DNA of 64,000 bases from Aeriscardovia sp. (GTDB lineage: Bacteria > Actinomycetota > Actinomycetes > Actinomycetales > Bifidobacteriaceae), in contig JAFPUC010000003.1 of the NCBI GenBank assembly GCA_017413255.1, positions 1 through 64,000 of the forward strand. Direction: 5' to 3'. Below the pieces are notes generated by a model, which saw only the letters and a list, made by a program, of their open reading frames with translations, was not told where the DNA came from and ran no database searches. Made by a program: the position numbers and the translations under genes. Positions 52,611-61,801 of this stretch are shown here, in pieces (positions within the stretch are counted from its first letter, which is position 1; every line of letters starts with the position of its first letter).

Positions 52611-52724
52611 GGACACAATTTTAACAAAATCAAAGGGGTGCGCAAAACGAATTCTGTAGACTACCAATACCAGAAGGCCTCCCTCTCGAGTTTCGTTATC
52701 CCTCATAAAAATTCTTATTTCCAT

Positions 52725-53259
52725 TACGGAGCACTACCATTTTTCTTTGGTTGCATCTGGACTTGAAGCTTCCCGGCAGACCCCTCCTCAACTGCGATTT
52801 GCTACTGAGACAAGGCACGATTAAGCGAAGGATAGAAGGTTTATCGTGGATGATGAGATTGGAGCTTTCCTTGATGAACTCTTCCTGGCGGAGGGAAAAT
52901 AAAAAATGGCCGTGCATCCGTGAGAACACACGGTCCTACAGAAAGCGCCTTAACCGAATAAGACACCTTCGAAGACTCCTTCTACGCCTGGCAGATGAGT
53001 TGGCTTTGTTATAGCAGGACTATATTCATTTTTCCTGTTGCAACTAACTATAAGTGAAGCAAGCGTTATCCGCTTTCTATTGTTTCCCCATCCAATTACT
53101 GAACTTAAGCATGATTACAATGCAAAACAAGTGGATATAAGCATCAATCTTATGGACTGAGATGAATCATCCTATATCCGACCGGACCATCCTCGGTCTC
53201 TCGGAACATCCCCCAACTTTATATGTCTGCCAAGACCCCCTTCTGCAGGCATTGACGGA
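52725..53259. other. Gene-free stretch, possible remnant
   Basis: About 530 bp. One plus-strand frame reads VDDEIGAFLDELFLAEGK before a stop, as if a gene tail were left, but there is no start or RBS. Nothing else recognised. Confidence 0.35.
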
Positions 53260-55716
53260 TTAGGAATTTAGAAAATCGAGGTATTGCCTGCGCTTGAAAA
53301 TCAATACGTGCCTAACGTAGGCCTCCATGTAGCTAAAGTCAGGAGAGCCCAGATCGGTTACAGGGAGCATTATCCTTTCCCTTAAAATCCCTTCTTTGCT
53401 TCCCATATGCCCGTAACTGTATTTCGAGCATGTATGGCGCAGCGCCTGGGCTGTAAACAGCCCGCGGTATAAATTCATGCCGGGACGTCGGAGGATGAGT
53501 ATTGAAGAACCGGCTCCTCCGCGCCCCATGAAGTCTACAGGCTGATAAAAGGAGCTTCCATCTACGGGGCTCACAGTGAGGCACTTTCCCTTATCGACCT
53601 TCTTTCCTTCAATAGGAGCGCAAAACCTTATAACCCCATTATTCACGCTTCCAGAGGCTACAAATGGGATGGGGCCGGGCTCAAAATCGTCCTCCTTTCT
53701 GGCGACTGGCCTTTCCACTTCAAAGAGATCCCCTATGCGAAAGTCTTTCCACTCTTTTTCCTGAAGGGGCTGTATATTCGCGGGCTCCTCATTTATGCCT
53801 GCTTTTTCTTTTTCTGAGAATAAATAGCTCCGATTTTGCATAATCATGGAAAATTCAAAGGATAGCCACTCGCCCACGCCCTTTTCAAAGTCGACATCAG
53901 TGGGACTTTCAGAACTGACGAAATAGAAGGAATGGAGCCACTCGTCCTGGGGAGCAGCAAAAGATTTCACGCAGAAGCTGGAGGGAGCTTCAATCTTCCC
54001 GTCCCACACATCCAGGAGGTACTGTTTCTTGTCTCTTGCGGATTCCTTTTCCACGAGCCCCACATGCGTGCGCCACTCCCATCCATCATCTTGAAAGTCG
54101 ATAAATTTGGAGAGCTTCTCGGGGCTGTGGGGAACATGGGCCGTAAACACTGCGATTGCCGGATTCACTCCGATTCCGTGAAAAGTGTCGGTATTGCAGG
54201 TGATGACGCCTTCGAGCGTATGCTTTGACATGATTGACATTTTCATCGCTTGCTCTGCCTTGGATTTCCCTGTCATAACGGACTGGGGGACAATGACCGC
54301 AACCCTGCCCCCCTCGGCCATGCAGTCCAGCAAATGCTCGACAAATGAAAGCTCGTACTGTTCCGGCTCTGCTTTCGATCCCTGAGAGTAGGGAGGATTC
54401 ATTAGGCCTACCGTAGGGGAGGCTTCTTCCTGCACTTTTTTGGGATCCTTTTTTAGGAAATTGCAGCACTCCAAATTGCTTTTGCCGTCGTGCCTGAGGA
54501 TCATGTTTGCCACCGCTATAGCGAACATGTTGCTTTGCAACTCGAAGCCGTGCAGCTGCTTTCCTTTGATATCGTCCTTTTGCGTTTCGCTTTCTGCCAG
54601 GGAAAGCATGCGCCTCATGGCTGCAATTAGAAATCCTCCCGTCCCGCAAGTAGGGTCCAAAACATTGTCATTGGGACCCACGTTTGTCATATCGCACATC
54701 AAGTCGCATATGTGCTTTGGAGTCAGTATGATTCCCAAGCTTTGTCCGTCGCCGCCCGAGTAGCTCATAAACTCCCCGTAGAAGCGCCCTATGAAGTCTT
54801 CGCTGGTATTTTGGTATTTGATGCCGCGGAAAACGCGCTCGTATAAAAATTCCGTGTAGAACTTCAGGGGGGTGATCCCAAGGGATTCGTCCACTTCGTT
54901 CAACCGGAAGCTGTTTTGCAGTATGGAAAATTCGGACAGTAAAACCGTTTTTTTAGCATCAGGGCCCACGTTGGAACGTGTAAGGCGCCCTTTTACGGCA
55001 TTCATAAGCTTGTCTCCATCTCGGAGGCCTAGAGTTTGATCCCCGGTAAGGGAGGCAAGCGAAAATCCACCGGTTTTAATCTCGTCTAGAGCAAGAAGGA
55101 TGGCAGCCACTACTAGGGGCTTGTCCTGATCTTTCAGGGCGCCGTGAGCTCTCAGGTATTCATGCAGTTCTGCGGCATCCTTCAATATCTTTTCATTAGT
55201 TTTTTCGCTGTCAGTCTCCTCTTCCAAGACATACCTGGCGTAGTACTCCCCGATATTTTGCCTAGAGAACCAGATTAGGGATTTTACATCCGGGAGCTTC
55301 TTGCACTCACCACCTTTTCCTACAAATACCGGGGTTATTTCATATTTGCTCGCATCTCCCGAAATTCCTAGGGCAAATACTTTTCCAAACCCGCTATTTT
55401 GAACAATCTTCTCAGCATAAAAACAGGCGCCGTTTACGGCGTAATCCGTGATAGAGCGCATGGAAAAATCAACTTCTCCTTCGGAGGTCAGCCTAATTTG
55501 CCGATCCAGGCGCGCCTTATCTTCTATGACAAGGAGAAATTCCCCAATGACTGCCGTGAAATCCGGGCGCCCCGCTTTGCCCGTGCCGTGCTTAGAGGCG
55601 CTTTGAAGAGCTTTCTCTACCTGTTTGACGTTGCTGCCTTGGGGATCGTAAGCAATCCCGCATTCCTCCAGCATGCGGGATACAAGTATGTCGGTAGAAG
55701 CTTCTTTTTCTGCCAT
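53260..55716 (-). CDS. Type IIG-like nuclease-methylase-specificity fusion enzyme
   Basis: An 818-residue all-in-one R-M enzyme. The N-terminal nuclease has RPDFTAV (P51, D52) and LLVIEDKA (E65, K67). A helical part (about 180-320) precedes the N6-adenine methylase: motif I VLDPTCGTGGFLIAAM at about 350 and motif IV LMNPPYSQG. The last 150 residues (EWKDFRIGDLFEVERPVARKEDDFE...GSVNNGVIRF) form one target-recognition domain of the HsdS kind. One chain therefore cuts, methylates and recognises. The ATG at 55716 lies 5 nt after the stop of a small RHH gene, so they are co-transcribed. It differs from the two-subunit BcgI-like system at 14389-17192 but shares its plan. Confidence 0.88.
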   Translation of the reverse strand: MAEKEASTDILVSRMLEECGIAYDPQGSNVKQVEKALQSASKHGTGKAGRPDFTAVIGEFLLVIEDKARLDRQIRLTSEGEVDFSMRSITDYAVNGACFYAEKIVQNSGFGKVFALGISGDASKYEITPVFVGKGGECKKLPDVKSLIWFSRQNIGEYYARYVLEEETDSEKTNEKILKDAAELHEYLRAHGALKDQDKPLVVAAILLALDEIKTGGFSLASLTGDQTLGLRDGDKLMNAVKGRLTRSNVGPDAKKTVLLSEFSILQNSFRLNEVDESLGITPLKFYTEFLYERVFRGIKYQNTSEDFIGRFYGEFMSYSGGDGQSLGIILTPKHICDLMCDMTNVGPNDNVLDPTCGTGGFLIAAMRRMLSLAESETQKDDIKGKQLHGFELQSNMFAIAVANMILRHDGKSNLECCNFLKKDPKKVQEEASPTVGLMNPPYSQGSKAEPEQYELSFVEHLLDCMAEGGRVAVIVPQSVMTGKSKAEQAMKMSIMSKHTLEGVITCNTDTFHGIGVNPAIAVFTAHVPHSPEKLSKFIDFQDDGWEWRTHVGLVEKESARDKKQYLLDVWDGKIEAPSSFCVKSFAAPQDEWLHSFYFVSSESPTDVDFEKGVGEWLSFEFSMIMQNRSYLFSEKEKAGINEEPANIQPLQEKEWKDFRIGDLFEVERPVARKEDDFEPGPIPFVASGSVNNGVIRFCAPIEGKKVDKGKCLTVSPVDGSSFYQPVDFMGRGGAGSSILILRRPGMNLYRGLFTAQALRHTCSKYSYGHMGSKEGILRERIMLPVTDLGSPDFSYMEAYVRHVLIFKRRQYLDFLNS

Positions 55717-55721
55717 CGCCT

Positions 55722-55916
55722 TTACCTTTCAGATTCGGCTTTTTCAATCCACTGGTGGATAATGGAAGCAATCGTCTTTTCTTTTTCCATGGACAGCTTC
55801 TTTAAAATTTTCTTGTCTTTCACACTGAGAGACAGGGAGAGAACCGTACGCCTTTTGGAATCTTCTTCCACTTCCTCCACTTCCTTTGGGCTTGAGGGTC
55901 TGCTTTCCATTCTCAT
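55722..55916 (-). CDS. Small ribbon-helix-helix protein before the type IIG-like gene
   Basis: A 64-residue protein: acidic N-terminus (SSPKEVEEVEEDSKRR), then TVLSLSLSVKDKKILKKLSMEKEKTIASIIHQWIEKAESER. The strand-helix-helix pattern is that of CopG/Arc proteins. The last helix (TIASIIHQWIEK) aligns with that of the protein at 14172-14372 (TMATYVHMWLAE), including the His-x-Trp pair. The gene is 5 nt upstream of the fusion enzyme gene and should be in the same transcript. A regulatory or protective function for the enzyme is inferred from two independent occurrences. Confidence 0.6.
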   Translation of the reverse strand: MRMESRPSSPKEVEEVEEDSKRRTVLSLSLSVKDKKILKKLSMEKEKTIASIIHQWIEKAESER

Positions 55917-56059
55917 CCTCCCTTGTTTTTACATATTTATATAAATACACAGTAACTCTTAAACTTTTAAACCTTCTTATAAAGGCAGCAAGCCTTGCCA
56001 TACCTAGAGCGAAAGTCCCCCGATCATGCCTAGAATGCTCCGAAGGCTTGTATGGAGCC

Positions 56060-56098
56060 CCATTAGGGACGTCAAATAACGTTCCTAGAACCTAATGC
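56060..56098. repeat. Inverted repeat with nested arms
   Basis: CATTAGG and CCTAATG (7 bp each) bracket a smaller GGGACGT...ACGTTCC pair. It lies upstream of the RHH gene and has no T-tract, so an operator or att-like site is more likely than a terminator. Confidence 0.35.
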
Positions 56099-56690
56099 AA
56101 TAGGGCGATAAAGTAAAAATAAAGAGGTTATTCATCCCTTATAAGCAATCAGTCGGGGCAGGAAGCGGAAAATGGAAAATGGCAGAGAGGTACCGGAAGG
56201 CGGGGAAGCCAAAGAAACACAATCAAAGGCATTTGCCTCCCGTGGGGTCCCTAACGGGAAAAAGAAAACCGCTTCCGCCGCTTGGCAGCCCAAATTCCCA
56301 CCATGGGGGAAAGGAGGGTTAATAAGCCCCTGGGAAGCTGCAAAGAGGGCGGAACTGATATCCGGAGGAAAGGAAGAAAAAGGGCCAGAGCCAAAAAAAT
56401 AGGGTGCCCAGGAGCGGCCCCTAAAGGCCAGCTTTCGCTGAAACTTTTAAAAATAAGCGGGGTCTAAGCTCTAAATCGCAGACGGAAGGCGTTGCCAGCA
56501 GACGTCCGAACTTTCCCTGCCTGGCAGTTTTTTTAAAAACTTGTCTTTAGGCTTCTTTCCCCCCTCGCCATTTCTTCAGAAAATCCTTTGTAGGCCTATG
56601 CGGTCAGACGACTTACCGAAAAGAGGGCATCCGGAAATCCTATAATCAAACCAGCAGCCGGGGCCGCAATGAGGCCTTGCAGATCCGTTT
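56099..56690. other. Stretch without a clear gene
   Basis: A 76-residue plus-strand ORF at 56172-56402 (lysine, glycine and proline-rich) has a weak RBS-like GGAAGCGGAA but low-complexity composition. I do not accept it as a gene. Nothing else recognised. Confidence 0.35.
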
Positions 56691-56890
56691 CTAAGCCATT
56701 TCCGCGTAGCGCAGCTCCAGCTCTATCCCGATAAAGCGCCTGCCGTATTTGAGCGCTACGATTCCAATTGCCCCTGAGCTGGTAAAAAGATCTAAGACTA
56801 TATAGAAGCTAAAAGGGGAATTTCTGCCAATTTTTTTGGAAAACCGCAAAATGAGATCCTCAAAATTTATACAGAGAAATACTTCAAACT
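56691..56890 (-). pseudogene. C-terminal fragment of a beta-class DNA methyltransferase
   Basis: The minus strand reads NFEDLILRFSKKIGRNSPFS and then YIVLDLFTSSGAIGIVALKYGRRFIGIELELRYAEMA before a TAG at 56691. VLDxFxxSGxxGxxALKxGRRFIGIEL is motif I of N6/N4 DNA methyltransferases that carry it near the C-terminus. The N-terminal part with the DPPY motif is missing and motif I is altered (FTSSG instead of FxGSG). It is probably the relic of another R-M system. Confidence 0.65.
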
Positions 56891-56972
56891 GTTCTCTGCT
56901 ACATCAGTTCTTAAAATCCGTTCATCATTTGATGAAGAAAATTCTCAGCGACAACAGATTTCAGACAGCTTT

Positions 56973-58373
56973 TTACCGTTTCGAACTGAATTGGGGATTA
57001 GACTTCCGAAACGCACTTTCACTGATTTTCATGGCTTTTTTGAAGTTATACCAGTCGTCTGCTGTCTCAGGAATAAGGATCCCACAAGTTGTGAAGCACA
57101 AATCTTTACATAATAGTGCCCGAGAACGATATTGCTCCTCTGTATCGGGAATTTCTCTACACGGATATACAAAATACCCCTTATTGGCCCCATAATATAG
57201 GCAATAACATAACATGGCATCCAAATCTTCTTTACGAATACTTTCTTCTTCTGCTATAGGCCTGTATTTTGCATCCACTATGATGGCCGGACTAACTTTC
57301 TGATTTACGAAGTCAGGGTACATACGACGTGCATCGCCATGCTTTCCTCCCCGAAGTTTCTCATAAAAATACTCCCCGCCTGTGTTATTAGTATTTCTGG
57401 GATGTTGGAAATTATAACCATGCTCTTCCCCTATAAGGGTATTTATATATTCTTCCCAAAGCCAAGCACAATCAAAAAGTACTCCATATATCTGATCTGT
57501 ACCTGTTCCTAAAGAAGATTTGTGGTTTTGGAGAATATCCAAGCAAAGAGTCTGGAGGGGTCGGTAAGTGGAATAAAACCCATTTTTAATGGAATGCCTC
57601 TTATTCCACTCGATTATTTTTTCCTTATTTTGCGATTTATAGGAAAAAGCTGCAGTTTTTATCTTTCTGACTTCTTCCTGTACTTCAGAAAGTAGGGCCG
57701 AAAGGCGCTTATGCCTTTCGATATAGTCTATAGTGCAACAGATAAGTTCAGTTATTCCGTTATCAAACGAAAATTCCCTACAAAGGTAGGGCACCTTTCC
57801 CGTAAAAGGAATATCTTCTTTTATAAAGCGAGATATATCAAGTTTGCCACGCAAATTAGAATCATTATATGGACGCTCGATATATTCCTTATAAGGTCCT
57901 CTGGTAATAGCGGATTTCAAATAGAAGGGGAATAAGAGGCAAAGGAGATCCAAACTATCCAATGAATTTGTATCAGCTTTGAAATTTTTGGCTATCTGTA
58001 TTTGAAGAACTTTTTCCAAGAGGTATAGAAATAAGGTGTCCCCAAAACGGCTTTTAATAGTCAATCGCTCTTTGCCATAACCTATAAAGCCAACCAAATT
58101 GCCAGACTTATAGCCCGACTTATCTTTATCCTTGATACATTTTATGATGAATCGATCATCTTTTTCGGGATTTTCTCCCCCAAAATCTGTAGCACAAGGA
58201 GGGAAAATAATTAGCTTTGAAGACTTGTTAAGGTCTTGCAAGCTACTCTTAGTCAAAACCTGTTCAAACTCTGGAGAGGCGTCAAAGAGACGCTGAAGAT
58301 CTTCATATCCCTTGGAGCCCGCAGTAAAAGTAGTATTGTCCTCTACTTCTATTTGGACAGAATTTTCCTCCAT
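56973..58373 (-). CDS. mcrC: McrC-family nuclease subunit of a 5-methylcytosine restriction system
   Basis: A 466-residue nuclease subunit that partners McrB to cut modified DNA. The N-terminal beta-rich part (GFIGYGKERLTIKSRFGDTLFLYLLEKVL) is followed by LKSAITRGPYKEYIERPYNDSNLRGKLDISRFIK and a C-terminal PD-(D/E)XK core: MYPDFVNQK, IIVDAKYRPIAEEE and the loop to LDAMLCYCLYY. This agrees with McrC/McrBC-associated families. It begins 12 nt after the McrB stop, so the two form an operon in the usual B-then-C order. No frameshift seen. Confidence 0.85.
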   Translation of the reverse strand: MEENSVQIEVEDNTTFTAGSKGYEDLQRLFDASPEFEQVLTKSSLQDLNKSSKLIIFPPCATDFGGENPEKDDRFIIKCIKDKDKSGYKSGNLVGFIGYGKERLTIKSRFGDTLFLYLLEKVLQIQIAKNFKADTNSLDSLDLLCLLFPFYLKSAITRGPYKEYIERPYNDSNLRGKLDISRFIKEDIPFTGKVPYLCREFSFDNGITELICCTIDYIERHKRLSALLSEVQEEVRKIKTAAFSYKSQNKEKIIEWNKRHSIKNGFYSTYRPLQTLCLDILQNHKSSLGTGTDQIYGVLFDCAWLWEEYINTLIGEEHGYNFQHPRNTNNTGGEYFYEKLRGGKHGDARRMYPDFVNQKVSPAIIVDAKYRPIAEEESIRKEDLDAMLCYCLYYGANKGYFVYPCREIPDTEEQYRSRALLCKDLCFTTCGILIPETADDWYNFKKAMKISESAFRKSNPQFSSKR

Positions 58374-58385
58374 CGAATTTTCTTC

Positions 58386-59612
58386 CTAATTTTCGCCGTA
58401 ATAGGCATGCTGAAACTTCTCTAGAAGATCTTTTTCATTATCCATACCGTGCACATACTCTTTGAAAAGGGGGAATAAGTCATAATCCCAGAGGTGCTTG
58501 AAATCATTATTCAAATCCTCTAGTTTGAGGAAATAAGCTGCTCCTATTTGGTAGTCCTCACCTATCTCTTGAGAGATCACCTTGTTGAGGGCGTCCATTC
58601 TCTTCTCAATATCATTTTCGCTGAGTTTCAGATCGTCCTTTACCAAACTGTCCAAGATGCTGTCAGAAGTATCTTTAGGATTAATTTCCTTAAAGTTCCA
58701 TCTCCTGCGAAAAGCAAAGTCGAAGGGTTCTACAGAACGGTCTATATCATTCATAGTCCCAATGAGGAGGACGTTGTCTGGAACATAGAACTTCTCTTTC
58801 GAATACTGAAGCGTAACTTCTCCTTCTGGACCGCGGTTGCCTGGATCCATAGCATAGAACAGCTCTCCAAATATTCCAGAAGTATTGCCACGATTAATTT
58901 CATCTATAATGAATACAAAAGTTGGGGGAGTAAATAAAAAGTCCCATACAGGGCGCATATAACTGGGGAGATTGGAGGTATTTTTTTCCTCATTAATGCC
59001 AAAGTTGTTATTTTTGGAATCCCCTGGTCCTGCTAAAAGCTGGCTAAGTTTAAAGTTTATCTCCCCGTCCTGTACGGATGTAGAGACTACAATTACCCTG
59101 ACATCTTCTCCACTAGAGTCTAATCTAGAGATGTGAAACTTATTTCTTGCTCCAGAAGAAGGAGTAGAGCGATAAGTCCAAAATGGATAGTTAGACTCTA
59201 CACATTGCTGCAAGCGTTTTACAACAGCCTGACTTAAATCGGGAGAAGCTTCTTTACGAAGATTTTCCAGACGTTCATATGCCTCCAACCCTTCTCGTGC
59301 TTTAGAGACGAACATTTTAAAAATTCCAGGAACAAGTGAAAAATCTAACTCGCTATTATTTGCAGACGGCTTATATCCCTCAACAAAATTTGAATAATCA
59401 TATCCTGGGTAGAATTGGACAAATCCTATTTGGTTTTGCAGCTCTTCTTCCAACTCACCGTATTGGTCACAACAACCATTGCTTACAATTTTTGCTGCCA
59501 CCCGTTTCGCCAAATAGGTCTTACCAGTTCCCGGTGCGCCATGGAAAATAACATTTTTAGCGGATTTCACTAAATCTACTGATTCGTCTAAAGTATTCTT
59601 CTTTTTAGCCAT
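58386..59612 (-). CDS. mcrB: McrB-family AAA+ GTPase subunit
   Basis: A 408-residue motor. Walker A VIFHGAPGTGKTYLAKRVAA is near residue 20, Walker B FVFIIDEINRGNTSGIFGELFYAM in the middle, and sensor GTMNDIDRSVEPFDFAFRRRW after it: the McrB signature with MNxxDxS. McrB forms a ring that drives the McrC nuclease with GTP. The chain lacks a long N-terminal DNA-reading domain, so recognition may differ from E. coli. I place the start at ATG 59612 (GGAG before it); the open frame to 59714 is a shadow. A run of eleven C (G on the coding strand) lies 16 bp upstream. Confidence 0.88.
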   Translation of the reverse strand: MAKKKNTLDESVDLVKSAKNVIFHGAPGTGKTYLAKRVAAKIVSNGCCDQYGELEEELQNQIGFVQFYPGYDYSNFVEGYKPSANNSELDFSLVPGIFKMFVSKAREGLEAYERLENLRKEASPDLSQAVVKRLQQCVESNYPFWTYRSTPSSGARNKFHISRLDSSGEDVRVIVVSTSVQDGEINFKLSQLLAGPGDSKNNNFGINEEKNTSNLPSYMRPVWDFLFTPPTFVFIIDEINRGNTSGIFGELFYAMDPGNRGPEGEVTLQYSKEKFYVPDNVLLIGTMNDIDRSVEPFDFAFRRRWNFKEINPKDTSDSILDSLVKDDLKLSENDIEKRMDALNKVISQEIGEDYQIGAAYFLKLEDLNNDFKHLWDYDLFPLFKEYVHGMDNEKDLLEKFQHAYYGEN

Positions 59613-60034
59613 GACTCCATTAAAACACCCCCCCCCCCAATACTTTTCAACTGGTACTATAAAAGGAAAGCAAGTTTTTAAAGAGCAGAGGGCATTCCAC
59701 ATTTGACCTCGCATGCGGTAGCCACTTTAATACGGTCTAAAAATTAAATCCCAAAGAAATCCAGCCAAATAATTTTTGTTTTATTTCTCTAAAGATAATA
59801 TGCGTAAGACGCTATGCACCCAACTACGATAAGAAATTCATATGCAATGTAAGGAATCTGACCTCTGCCATAGAAGAAATATTTTCTAGCTACTACAGAG
59901 TTGCAAAGCCACTCCCATCTAAGAAATCAATTTTTGGATTAGCAGTCAATGATGACGTTTGATCCCGGCACGTATAAAAGCAACCCCCCCCCTTGAGCCA
60001 TTTTGACTAACAAGGAGGAATGTTTTGATCTGCC
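59613..60034. promoter_or_regulatory. 5' region of mcrB with homopolymeric C tracts
   Basis: Eleven C at 59628-59638 and nine C at 59984-59992 (G tracts on the mcrB coding strand). The first is between promoter-like AT-rich sequence and the RBS, where slippage could vary expression. About 420 bp with no gene. Confidence 0.5.
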
Positions 60035-60808
60035 CTAAAGCGTTGAAAGGGCATGCAAGGTAGTACGTTTGCTTTCGGCCGACTCCAGATATAAGTCGTC
60101 ACAATCATCTATACCTCTACCCCTAAACGCATTTATCCCACCATCGGGAGCCTCCAAGCCCCAATTATCCCAATCAGCGTAATGACTGCGTGCGAAGAGC
60201 TCAATTTTCCTCTGATCGGGAAACATGCGCGTAATTCCCTCTATAACTTCTGCAGGCTTTTTACTATGCTCTGTGCGGTGTACAGACACTAGCTGGCGAA
60301 CATTTCTAGCTCCGCGTGGGGAGGGGAACTTCCCTTTCTTAAATGCAAAAACAAACTCGGTTTGAGAAAGGGTATATCTTCCCGGGTTATGAACCTGCTT
60401 ATCCCAAACGAAGGCGACCGTCTTGTATTCAAATCCCCAAGCTTCCCCAAGTTGTATTGCATTGGCAGCCTGAGGACCTGTAGCCCAAAGAAAAAGAAGG
60501 CAGTCTGGAGCCGTTATGGAAGCTACATCAAGAGTCTTCAAGTCCTTCAGTTTTAACGTAGGATATTTAAACTCTGCAGCGCTTATAAAAATATCCCGCT
60601 TAAACCCTATATTCAAAGTTTTAATACTTGATTTGTCATACTGCATTTTTCCACCATAATCCCAAGGAGGATCGGCATATATTACATCATACTGTTTCCT
60701 TGGAAGAGGGGGATAAAGCTCGTCAAGCGGGCTTATTTTTTTACGCATCTTAGCTTCTGGATTATATTTGGAATACCCGCTGATAGCTAACTTATTCTCT
60801 CTTTCCAC
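60035..60808 (-). CDS. MunI-like MT-A70 family adenine methyltransferase
   Basis: A 257-residue N6-adenine methyltransferase of the MT-A70 group. The core reads YDVIYADPPWDYGGKMQYDKSSIKT (DPPW at residues 46-49), then APDCLLFLWATGPQAANAIQLGEAWGFEYKTVAFVWDK and HSKKPAEVIEGITRMF. This is the M.MunI shape, and its partner genes (C protein and nuclease) are divergent at 60960-61801. Predicted target CAATTG, by relation to MunI. It reads leftwards with the C-box region upstream. Its first 20 residues are polar and not conserved. Confidence 0.88.
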   Translation of the reverse strand: MERENKLAISGYSKYNPEAKMRKKISPLDELYPPLPRKQYDVIYADPPWDYGGKMQYDKSSIKTLNIGFKRDIFISAAEFKYPTLKLKDLKTLDVASITAPDCLLFLWATGPQAANAIQLGEAWGFEYKTVAFVWDKQVHNPGRYTLSQTEFVFAFKKGKFPSPRGARNVRQLVSVHRTEHSKKPAEVIEGITRMFPDQRKIELFARSHYADWDNWGLEAPDGGINAFRGRGIDDCDDLYLESAESKRTTLHALSTL

Positions 60809-60959
60809 TTGTAGTTAGTCCTTTCTGGCTGACCTTTACAGTCTAAATTTAATGTTACTTAAAGTCAACATATGACTTAGAATCCAAGTAGGAGAGTGGT
60901 ATAAAAGATACTCATAGTCCGTTGACGTAAAAACCACTAAGGCTTGAAGGAACTGGCAT
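60809..60959. promoter_or_regulatory. Divergent promoter with candidate C-boxes of the MunI-like system
   Basis: ACTTAAAGTC (60857-60866) and GACTTAGAATC (60874-60884) are spaced half-sites resembling the GACT/AGTC C-box symmetry used by controller proteins. They lie about 75 bp before the C gene and 50 bp before the methylase. Presumably the C protein binds here to delay the nuclease. Confidence 0.55.
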
Positions 60960-61166
60960 ATGATTACACAAAAATTTGGGAATCGAGTACGTGAATTACG
61001 TAAGCAACGTAATGTAAGTCAGGAAAAATTTGCATATAGCATTGGAATGGATCGAACATACCTGGCTTCTGTAGAAAGCGGGAAAAGAAATATCTCCCTG
61101 GAGAATATTAAAAAAATTGCAGATGGATTTGGGATAGCACTTGAGAAACTATTCAAGGGAATCTAA
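60960..61166 (+). CDS. Controller (C) protein, Xre-type HTH
   Basis: A 68-residue regulator: FGNRVRELRKQRNVSQEKFAYSIGMDRTYLASVESGKRNISLENIKKIADGFGIALEKLF. This is the all-helical Xre/C.AhdI fold, with the recognition helix DRTYLASVES. It is 2 nt before the nuclease gene and divergent from the methylase, the standard arrangement for R-M control by C proteins. It should activate nuclease expression once methylation is complete and limit its own synthesis. AAGG lies upstream of the ATG with loose spacing. Confidence 0.9.
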   Translation: MITQKFGNRVRELRKQRNVSQEKFAYSIGMDRTYLASVESGKRNISLENIKKIADGFGIALEKLFKGI

Positions 61167-61168
61167 AA

Positions 61169-61801
61169 ATGGGAAGTTACGAACTGAGCAAACGGATAAA
61201 TTGGCAAACCTACAGTAACGCGAGGGCGCTAAAGGTTGAGGAAATTTTCCAACAATCCTTACAGGAAGCGTTAAATTCTGCCCTTCCAGGCCAGTTCCGC
61301 GTTGATCGACATCCCCATGAATTCAACGATATCTATTCTACCTATCCCCTTCCCCAAAACGTGCTAGACAAAATTTACAATGTCGATGTCAAGGCGACAA
61401 CTGTTGATGGTAAGCCAAAATACAAATGGGGTATTTCCATGGATTTTGCTATAAGAAATTTAAAAAATGGGAAGATCTTATTTGGAGAAATTAAGCGCAA
61501 GGATGGCTGGGTAGAAAATACCAATATGCAGCAGGGTCGAGGGAATGCTCACGAACGAAGTTGCAAATATTTTGCTCCGGGACTAATGCGACTTCTTCGC
61601 AAAACTGGTGGATTATCAGAAGAAATTCTTCCATTTTGGCTTGTTATGGCAGGAGATATTACAAGAGATCCCAGGCGCAATAGGGAAATTGCCTATTGGT
61701 TTCAAGAATACACAAAAAACTATTTTATGTGGCGGGACATTAATAATATTGGGGATCTTCTAGATTTCTTTGAAAATAACTTGCTTCCTTATTTGTTCTA
61801 A
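61169..61801 (+). CDS. MunI-like type II restriction endonuclease (predicted CAATTG)
   Basis: A 210-residue nuclease. The chain (SYELSKRINWQTYSNARA, then WGISMDFAIRNLKNGKILFGEIKRKDGWVE, RGNAHERSCKYFAPGLMRLLRKTGG, EEILPFWLVMAGDITRDPRRNREIAYWFQEYTKNYFMWRD) follows MunI over most of its length. The active site is D in SMDFA and E-x-K in FGEIKRKDG, and RGNAHER is its recognition loop. Length matches MunI (about 202). It cuts CAATTG if the specificity is conserved. It follows the C gene by 2 nt. One remarkable palindrome with two CAATTG sites lies 0.9 kb downstream. Confidence 0.9.
   Translation: MGSYELSKRINWQTYSNARALKVEEIFQQSLQEALNSALPGQFRVDRHPHEFNDIYSTYPLPQNVLDKIYNVDVKATTVDGKPKYKWGISMDFAIRNLKNGKILFGEIKRKDGWVENTNMQQGRGNAHERSCKYFAPGLMRLLRKTGGLSEEILPFWLVMAGDITRDPRRNREIAYWFQEYTKNYFMWRDINNIGDLLDFFENNLLPYLF

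Noticed and set aside
54086..54649. 187-residue minus-strand frame
   Set aside because: Shifted frame of the type IIG-like enzyme; composition not protein-like.
56172..56402. 76-residue lysine/glycine/proline-rich protein
   Set aside because: Low-complexity composition; only a weak RBS-like sequence; no family.
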